Below, one piece after another: positions 56,528 to 64,000 of a stretch of DNA of 64,000 nucleotides. Each line of letters opens with the position of its first letter. Positions within the stretch are counted from its first letter, which is position 1. The DNA is from Pseudorasbora parva. Taxonomy: Eukaryota > Chordata > Actinopteri > Cypriniformes > Gobionidae. A program made the translations under genes and the position numbers. The notes below the pieces were generated by a model. That model searched no databases, was not told the DNA's origin, and worked only from the letters and a program-made list of their open reading frames with translations. The stretch lies in contig NC_090173.1 of NCBI RefSeq assembly GCF_024679245.1, positions 13,953,501 to 14,017,500 of the forward strand. The letters are read 5' to 3'.

Positions 56528-57546
56528 TAGGGCTGTCGGCGTTAACACATTTAACGCAATTAGCGCAAATAAATTACAGAAGTACATGAAGCTGCGACAT
56601 TAACGTAATTTCCATCACGCAGTCAATCATAGAAGTTGGGAGTTTATCACAATCACACTGAGCATCTGCACCTGTAACCCTAGTAGGAGTACATTTCCAT
56701 TCTATTTATTTAACCCGATTCTGCGTTTCTGATTTTAAACTCACAAACAGAGAACCGCAGTTGAGATTGTAAGCCATTAAACTCTGGGAACGTGTTCAGT
56801 GATCCAGGAATCTAATTCATTCAAACAGTCCAAAACAGTGCTAATGTAAAGTAGGCAACATCAGAGTGAATAGAGACTCACAGCACACTTTTAGTGAATT
56901 GTTCATTCCAGTGTGTGCTTTGCTTTAAAACAAATCATATTCTGCGATTGTTTCTAAAGAGCGCAACTGGTGTCGTACAGTAAGCGCGGGAGAGTCTGTT
57001 ATATTGATGCACAGAGAACGTGTGCGCACTCTCGTTCTCTGATCATCTTATGCAGCATTCATGTACATTTCAGTACATTCGTGTTGTTTCCACACACATT
57101 CAGGAAGGATAATATTGATTTGTCATGTGTGAATGTTAGTGAGGACCGGTTCGCAAACAAATCATCCATTTGAACTGGTTCACCAAATTGGACTTAATCA
57201 TTCCAAATGGTTGTCTCTCTAGTAAGCACTAATCCACACATTTCTAAAGTTAATCACTTTTTGACGTGTCTGACTCTCTTTCTCTCTCTGACTCGAAATA
57301 AACCAACATCCCAAAGTTATTCAGTTAAAAGTACACTGACTTAACCTACTGTTAGAGAACTGATGATGATAATAAATGAGCACAAGCAGCCGATCCGATG
57401 ATTAACTAAGCATTCGTGCAGCAGAGGGAGCGACGTGGTTGTGTGTAGTAATCGTAGGTTTTGTGTACAGTTTACTTTGGTTATAGCAACAATACAGGTG
57501 CGATTAAAACTTATAACTTAAAAATATATATCTTTTGACAGACCTA
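56528..57546. mobile_element. hAT-type element, non-autonomous
   Basis: Ends TAGGGCTGTCGG / GACAGACCTA, with 8-bp flanks GTATATAT (56520-56527) and GTTTATAT (57547-57554), 7 of 8 matching. No transposase seen. It lies just beyond the 3' end of the right-hand CYP2K gene. Confidence 0.78.
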
Positions 57547-57760
57547 GTTTATATGTAATCTGGAATGTATTACTATATCCTTATCATTATTTTGGAGTAA
57601 ATTAAAATGATTTTTTTTTAAACTAAGTATATTAATAAAAAAAAGTGCTTAACAGAATAATTGTTTGTCTTTTTTGATAGTGTAAGTATTATTTAACTTG
57701 GAAAATGTGTCAACATCAACATCAAACCAGATACATCTAACGACATTAAAGAAATTAACT

Positions 57761-60700
57761 TTATCCAGTTGAGTGATGGATCAGTCTAGTTGTCTTTTGT
57801 CTAATGATTGCACACAGCTTGTGGGGTGAAGGGTTCAAATTCAGACCCACGACTGGAGTGAGATCCAGATCATCTTCAGACACTCCGGGTGGAGGAGTGA
57901 AGTGGAAATGCTGAAGGAGGGAGGTGAAGAACAAGAAGAGCTCCATCCTGGCCAAACCCTCTCCAGCACAAACCCTACGGCCTGAGAGAAAAAGAGATAA
58001 AATTCAGCATGGCTACTTTTAAAAGACATAAGGAAAATTATGTCATTTAAAAAGTACTGAAACACTGTCTAAACATTTAAATCAAGTTTAGAGTAAAAGA
58101 TTCAGTCTAAAGTCAATAATATCAAAACATGACACCTGCAGAGAAGGGCATGAAGGCATCTCGTTTGATCAGCTGACCCTTCTCGTCTAGAAAGTGGTTA
58201 GGATTGAAAGTGTTGGGCGTCTCCCACTCATTCTCATCCTTTAACACAGATGTCAACAGCGGCAGAACACATGTGCCCTAAATTTCAGAAGTGCAAAAGC
58301 ATGATTAACCCTTAAATGCATACCTCGGGTCTTTAGCGACCTGGGACGTAATTCATTATCTCCTCATTCGTTTTTTTTTTTTTTTTTTTTTTTATGTAAC
58401 TCATTCGAAATTACATATTAACTGTCATATATATCTATGAAATCCTTTTTTTTCTGGGGTAGAACCCCCAGACCCCCCACAAAACAATTTCCCACCTATC
58501 TTATTTGGCCTTAGCTGCTACTGACCCACCCACTTTTTATTTGCTTCCGATGCCCATGTGTATATCACATAACAGTCGCTTCAACCTGCGGAAGAAAAAT
58601 GCGGACTTGGCAACACAGTGCGGTTAAGCTCTGTTGACGTCGCTTCATTGCTCTAATTAGTTGTAGGTCTATCCAATTGATGTCTTTCCTGGTTCGGTTG
58701 AAACAGGGTGGTGTGGGTAAGTTTAAGGGTAAAGTTAGGGACAGGTGTGGTGGTGTGGGTAAGTTTAAGGGTAAAGTTAGGGACAGGTGTGGTGGTGTGG
58801 GTAAGTTTAAGGGTAAAGTTAGGGACAGGTGTGGTGGTGTGGGTCAGTTTAAGGGTAAAGTCACGGACAGGTGTGGTGGTGTGGGTAAGTTTAAGGCTAA
58901 AGTTAGGGACAGGTGTGGTGGTGTGGGTCAGTTTAAGGGTAAAGTTAGGGACAGGTGTGGTGGTGTGGGTCAGTTTAAGGGTAAAGTCACGGACAGGTGT
59001 GGTGGTGTGGGTCAGTTTAAGGGTAAAGTTAGGGTCAGGTGTGTTGGTGTGGGTCAGTTTAAGGGTAAAGTTAGGGACAGGTGTGGTGGTGTGGGTCAGT
59101 TTAAGGGTAAAGTTAGGGACAGGTGTGGTGGTGTGGGTCAGTTTAAGGGTAAAGTCACGGACAGGTGTGGTGGTGTGGGTCAGTTTAAGGGTAAAGTCAC
59201 GGACAGGTGTGTTGGTGTGGGTCAGTTTAAGGGTAAAGTTAGGGACAGGTGTGGTGGTGTGGGTCGGTTTAAGGGTAAATTTAGGGACAGGTGTGGTGAT
59301 GTGGGTCAGTTTAAGGGTAAAGTTAGCAATACAATAATTATATATTACTTTTGTGATATGCTTAGTGGGTTGTATACAAGACTGAAGTAGATGAAAGTAG
59401 AAGTTTGGCTAACTAGGGGGTGCCAAAAGAAAGAACAAACCTAAGCAGATGATGCCTTATACAAATTATGTAGGCATTGTTTAAAAAACACAAAAAACAA
59501 AACAAAAACAAAATACCTTGACAGATCAGTTTATCTGAGCAATGTGTTGCAACTACCAAATAATTAATTAAATTAGCTGGACTAACCTTCTTGATGAAAT
59601 ATCCATTGAAGTGAACGTCACAGCTGGTCTTATGAGGGATATTCAAGGGAATAATATTAGCCATTCTCTGAATTTCATGGATCACAGCACACGTATACGG
59701 TAAGTTCTTCCTGTCCTCTGTTACCGGTTCATGGCCTGCAAGCACCTGGTCAATCTCCTCGTGAACCCGATCTATGACCAATGAGATCACATATAAAGCA
59801 CATAAAATGCTATGATTTCCGTAAGATCTCTCATATGTGCCGTGATCACTGTGTGTAGTGACTGTTGTGTAGAAATTTTTTTCACCAACAGAGGTGGCTG
59901 CAAGCTATAGTGATTACGTGGTCGCTTACCTTTAGCCAAGAAGAACTTTACCTGGATGAGAGTTGAACACTTACATAAAAATTGTTTGTATGTGTTAACA
60001 GGATCTGCGTGCAGGATTGTTTTACACATTTTCAACATTACAAAAGTTCTGCCGGCCATCACAACAATAATAATCAACTAAACGATTACACTTACCGCAA
60101 TTATAGTACATTTGGAAAAGGCAATGAGCCTAAAATGCTAAGGTCTCACATTATATTAGGTGTCCTTAACTATTATGTACTTATTGTGTTCATATTCTAT
60201 TGCAAAACACTTTTTCTGATATTGAGTTGGGGTATGGGTAAATTTAAGGTTAAAGTTAGGGACAGGTGTGGTGGTGTGGGTAAGTTTTAAAATTAGGGAC
60301 AGGTGTGGTGTAGTGGGTAATTTTAAGGGTAATGTTATGGACAGGTAGTATGGGTTAGATTATGGGTAAAGGTAGGGGCAGGCCTGGTTGTGTGGCTAAG
60401 TTTAAGGGTAAAGTTAGGGTCAGGTGTGGTGGTGTGGGTCAGTTTAAGGGTAAAGTTAGGGACAGGTGTGGTGGTGTGGGTAAGTTTAAGGGTAAAGTTA
60501 GGGACAGGTGTGGTGGTGTGGGCCAGTTTAAGGGTAAAGTTAGGGTCAGGTGTGGTGGTGTGGGTAAGTTTAAGGGTAAAGTTAGGGTCAGGTGTGGTGG
60601 TGTGGGTAAGTTTAAGGGTAAAGTTAGGGTCAGGTGTGGTGGGATGGGTAAGTTTAAGGGTAAAGTTAGGGACAGGTGTGGTGGGATGGGTAAGTTTAAG

Positions 60701-61984
60701 GGTAAAGTTAGGGACAGGTGTGGTGGTATGGGTAAGTTTAAGGGTAAAGTTAGGGACAGGTGTTGTGTAGTTTAGTTTAAGGGTAAAGTTAGGGTCAGGT
60801 GTGGTGGTGTGGGTAAGTTTAATGGTAAAGTTAGGGACAGGTGTGGTGGGATGGGTATGTTTAAGGGTAAAGTTAGGGACAGGCGTGGTGGGATGGGTAA
60901 GTTTAAGGGTAAAGTTAGGGACAGGTGTGGTGGTATGGGTAAGTTTAAGGGTAAAGTTAGGGACAGGTGTTGTGTAGTTTAGTTTAAGGGTAAATTTAAG
61001 TGTAAGGGAACAGTCATTATAAATGTAATTGCATAAATTAATTACAGATGTAATTACATACAGGTATTTTAAAAAAGGTAAGTACAATGTAAAAAAAACA
61101 TGTATGTACACAAAAAGTTCATTGTATCAAATGATTAATTTAAATGTTAGTACACAGACATTATAAGGCCACCTAAAATAAAAAATAAAAACTATATAAT
61201 ATAATTTGGGATATATAAAGAAACATTTACAAAACCACAAATATGAAATAACAAGAAAAAAAAGTGAAAATTAAAATATTAAACACAAATTGACCATGTT
61301 TAAAATATTTGTTAAACACAGTTTTATATTAATTTTATTTTTGAAAAAATCCATAATTTTGTTATACCGTTTTAATTTGTTATTTTTGGTAAATCGTATT
61401 AAAACTAGTGTGGGACAGTTTTGATTACAAACATCAATCAAATAATTTTATAATAATTTGTCAAATGTATACTGTTATTGTTATTTAACAGAAACATACA
61501 ACAATGTATTAAATTATAGCTAACAAAAAAAACAAAAAACACTTGAACTCTGAACTAAGGGAAATCTCCCCGGTTTCCATTTAAAAAATATGCACACCTT
61601 ATTTTAAGATAAATATGAAGGTGTTGGTTTGAACAGCATAATTTTCAATTTGGACACCTAACCTTGTATATGAGGATATTTGGCCATGAGCATCAGACCC
61701 CAGCGCAGTGTCATACCAGATGTGTCAGTACCAGCAGTAAACAGATTTGACAAGGTGATGAGTAGATTGTGATCGTGGAAATGTAAATCAGATTCCTGCA
61801 TGAAGCATAAAGCACATTCTTCATTCTTAAGGTGAGACTTTCAGATCCAATACAAAGAAACATTTACACTGATGAGCCAAAACATAATGAAGAGTCACAG
61901 GTGAAGGCAATATCGCTGATCATCTTGTAACAAGCTATGTCTTAATCTTTGCAATCAAGCAAATGTCTATAATCTTTAATGTTT

Positions 61985-62053
<69 letters not shown>

Positions 62054-62745
62054 GAGAAGGAACCTTTTAAATGTTCATTCTTGTGTTACACAGCACGTTT
62101 TAGCTTTTGCAAGAACCAGTGAGGTTTGTTCTTATATATTAAGCAGGTTTGTTAATATATATATTTTTAATGTTCGTTTGTTCAATGTTTATATGTGAAT
62201 AAAGCCCAAATTAAATCTGTTTAAAGTGATCAACACTCTTCAGAAAATGTTGATTTTACCACTCAATTCATATGGATTAGTTTTACGTGAATCAAATTGG
62301 TAGTTGCAAAGCTGTCAACTGAGGGACAGAAAGCTCTCTGATTTCATCAAAAGGATCATTATTTGCGTTTAGAAGATGAATGAACGTCCCTTCCGGGTTT
62401 GGAATGAATGAGTAATTGATGACGGCTATTAGACGTTGTTAAACTCCAAATTGCTTGCTGGGTGCTGTGTATGGAGCTGCATAGAACTGGACCTTAGAAC
62501 AGTTGAAGAATTTTAGCAGTATCTAAATGGGCAAAAACGAGGCATAAATTCATATAATAATTTACTTGTTTGCTTTGTTTGCGGATGAGGAAAGCGTCAA
62601 TGAATCCTCTGCAGTTAAGAGGGTTCAAAGTTCCTCGTAACACGTTCACCTTCTTCTGCATTTCTCCCCTGGTGCTTTCCAGAATTTTCATCAGCAGCCG
62701 CCACGACCTAATCCAGGGTCCGAGAGCTGGAAATATGTTGTAGAC
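57761..62745 (-). CDS. CYP2K-like cytochrome P450, exons 5-9 (partial at window edge)
   Basis: Exons, 5' to 3': exon 5 at 62745-62566 (180 nt), exon 6 at 61795-61663 (133 nt), exon 7 at 59771-59587 (185 nt), exon 8 at 58277-58136 (142 nt), exon 9 at 57981-57761 (221 nt with stop). They total 287 codons including stop, with no frame breaks and all splice sites GT-AG. Signatures: I-helix TAGTDTS, K-helix EIQR, FNPNHF, and haem loop [14 protein letters not shown] with its Cys. Exon 6 is 9 nt shorter than in the gene at 19419-28001, and the C terminus has an extra basic tail (about [13 protein letters not shown]). Exons 1-4 should lie beyond the right edge; intron 4 already holds a SINE and a LINE. 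It looks functional as far as visible. Introns 6 and 7 carry expanded 42-bp repeats. Confidence 0.9.
58707..59328. repeat. 42-bp minisatellite, array 1 (about 15 units)
   Basis: Unit contains GTGTGGGTAAGTTTAAGGGT and AAAGTTAGGGACAGGTGTGG. As 42 is divisible by 3, several frames stay open and give 14-residue repeats, which are artefacts. It lies in intron 7 of the right-hand CYP2K. Confidence 0.95.
59810..60137. other. CYP2K intron 6 sequence, nothing recognised
   Basis: Unique-looking intronic DNA between exon 7 and the fold-back element. Confidence 0.4.
60138..61185. mobile_element. Fold-back element with expanded 42-bp minisatellite (array 2)
   Basis: The ends (CACATTATATTAGGTGTCCT at the left; AAGGCCACCTAAAATAAA at the right) and the inner arm at 61030-61140 (GATGTAATTACATACAGGTA; TGTATGTACACAAAAAGTTC) match the element at 35580-36112. 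Where that copy has about one 42-bp unit, this one has about 18 (60224-61010). A variant junction TGTTGTGTAGTTTAGTTTAA recurs 208 bp apart, marking a five-unit higher-order duplication. Confidence 0.88.
61186..61640. other. A-rich intron sequence
   Basis: Very AT-rich intron 6 DNA of the right-hand CYP2K, nothing recognised. Confidence 0.4.
61989..62051. repeat. (AT)n microsatellite
   Basis: About 31 AT units in intron 5 of the right-hand CYP2K. Confidence 0.95.
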
Positions 62746-63049
62746 CTGCAGGTGGAGAAACACCACAACTGTAAAATGCATCTGTATCTGTTTATCTGAC
62801 ATAAAGACATAGAGTTTAAGACCAGTGCTGAAACCAACATGTCCTCCAATCAATACGCCTATATAGGTCGTTTGTCACTTCCTTGAAATACGACCCATAT
62901 GAGCGTTTACAAAAGTTGCACCCCTATCGACAATATTTTAATTAATTAAGTATGACGCACAGGAGCGCTTTCTAAAGTTTTCCTCCGATTGACAGCAGGA
63001 CGCTTTCATTTAAAAGCATTTTTCCCTTTTATCTGCTTAACATTTCAGG

Positions 63050-63190
63050 TTTTGCATAGCTCAGTTGGTAAAGCATTGCACTATACAACAACAACGTGAT
63101 CATATGATCGTGAGTTTGATCCCAGGGAACACATGTGCTCATAAAGTGTGTATGCACTATAAATCACTGGGTAGGTTTAGGGATGGGATG
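63050..63190 (+). mobile_element. tRNA-derived SINE
   Basis: A tRNA-like head carries an A box (TAGCTCAGTTGGTAAAGC, about 63058-63075) and a B box (GAGTTTGATCCCAG, about 63112-63125) at normal spacing. It is followed by GGGAACACATGTGCTCATAA and TGCACTATAAATCACTGGG, which resemble the body of DANA-type cyprinid SINEs. It is not a functional tRNA: the anticodon arm and acceptor stem do not pair. It lies upstream of the visible exons of the right-hand CYP2K. Confidence 0.7.
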
Positions 63191-63193
63191 GGT

Positions 63194-64000
63194 CCATCCA
63201 TCCATCATCTTCCGCTTATCCGGGGCCGGGTTGCGGGGGCAACAGTCTAAGCAGAGACGCCCAGACCCACAGCTCATGACCATAGGTGAGAGTAGGAACG
63301 TAGATTGACCGGTAAATCGAGAGCTTTGCCTTACGGCTCAGCTCCTTCTTCACCACGACAGACCGGTACATCGCCCGCATTACTGCAGATGCTGCACCGA
63401 TCCGTCTGTCAATCTCCAGTTCCATCCTTCCCTCATTCGTGAACAAGACCCCAAGATACTTAAACTCCTCCACTTGAGGCAAGAACTCTCCACCAACATG
63501 AAGTGAGCAAGCTACCCTTTTCCGACTGAGAACCATGGCCTCGGACTTGGAGGTGCTGATTCTCATCCCAGCCGCTTCACACTCGGCTGCAAACCGTCTC
63601 AGTGCATGTTGAAGGTCCCGGTCTGAGGTTGCCAACACGACAACATCATCTGCAAAGAGCAGTGATGAAATCGCGTGGTCCCCAAACCGGACACTCTCCG
63701 GCTCTTGGCTGCGTCTAGAAATTCTGTCCATAAAAATTATGAACTGAACCGGTGACAAAGGACAGCCCTGCCGGAGACCAACATGCACCGGGAACAAATT
63801 TGACCTACTGCCGGCAATGCGAACCAAGCTCCTGCTCTGGTCGTAAAGGGACCGTACTGCCCTAAGCAAGGGGCCCCGGACCCCATACTCCCAGAGCACC
63901 CCCCACAGGGTGCCACGGGGAACACAGTCGAATGCCTTCTCCAAATCCACAAAGCACATGTGGACTGGTTGGGCACACTCCCACGAACCCTCCAACACCC
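63194..64000 (-). mobile_element. LINE (non-LTR retrotransposon), internally deleted, runs off edge
   Basis: On the minus strand an uninterrupted frame from the window edge (63998) to 63216 carries RT motifs: VDLEKAFDCVPR (catalytic Asp), GLRQGCPLSPVQF, and SLLFADDVVVLA (catalytic FADD). These are followed by thumb sequence (KSEAMVLSRKRV, EFKYLGVLFTNEGR, SRKAKLSIYRSI). After TYGHELWV it jumps to WASLLRLLPPQPGPG and stop. In this LINE type several hundred bases normally separate those blocks, so there is an in-frame internal deletion. A (TGGA)n-type 3' tail lies at 63194-63206. The clade (RTE- or Rex-like) is uncertain. Confidence 0.85.

Noticed and set aside
58677..59390. Long open frames encoding 14-residue repeats ([14 protein letters not shown] type)
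   Set aside because: The DNA repeat unit is 42 bp, divisible by three, so several frames remain open by arithmetic. It lies in a P450 intron.
60335..61111. 258-codon antisense frame with [13 protein letters not shown] repeats
   Set aside because: Same 42-bp minisatellite read on the other strand.
63050..63130. Functional tRNA gene
   Set aside because: A and B boxes are present, but the acceptor and anticodon arms do not pair and SINE body sequence follows.

Overview
The window looks like a gene-poor, transposon-dense piece of a teleost genome, most likely a cyprinid (carp, goldfish or zebrafish relative). Three things point there: multi-exon cytochrome P450 genes of the fish-type CYP2K class with canonical GT-AG introns, abundant DIRS, hAT, L2-like, Tc1-like and TTAA-flanked elements of kinds common in cyprinids, and long (AT)n, (AC)n and (AAT)n microsatellites. 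No prokaryotic or viral genome organisation is present. The species call is an inference from element and gene types, not a database match.

Host genes: the window is a disordered CYP2K cluster. One copy is complete. It lies on the minus strand at 19419-28001, with nine exons whose lengths sum to 1509 nt (502 codons plus stop), every splice site in phase and every P450 signature present. A second minus-strand copy (57761-62745) shows intact exons 5-9 and would continue beyond the right edge. The rest are fragments: a decayed exon 7-9 copy (4555-5254, minus), a free-standing exon 3-5 block (44765-45411, plus), two solitary decayed exon 7 copies (30954-31145 and 37242-37402, plus), and a 32-bp scrap of an exon 2 splice-acceptor region (11044-11075).

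Mobile DNA: 48307-53666 is a structurally complete DIRS-type tyrosine-recombinase retrotransposon with gag, RT-RNase H and recombinase ORFs, 152-bp terminal inverted repeats and an internal complementary region. Two rotted DIRS copies sit at 1-1899 and 6105-8444, with a scrap in intron 1 of the intact P450. At 31195-35551 lies a 5'-truncated Ty3/gypsy-type element with integrase upstream of reverse transcriptase, the unusual Gmr1-like order. A 1.07-kb LTR pair with almost no interior sits in intron 6 of the intact P450. Several hAT elements have readable 8-bp target duplications. There are several TTAA-flanked families (one carrying a THAP-domain exon), L2-like LINEs, Tc1-like relics, a tRNA-headed SINE and a LINE running off the right edge.

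Repeats of special note: a 42-bp minisatellite is expanded in two neighbouring introns of the right-hand CYP2K. Its founding monomer can be seen unexpanded inside a fold-back element at 35580-36112. The best candidates for something new are the gag/RT junction of the DIRS element (a single UGA inside a perfect hairpin, with a 14-bp hairpin just downstream and the same frame open on both sides) and a repeat family whose two copies carry the same hairpin with its loop in opposite orientation.
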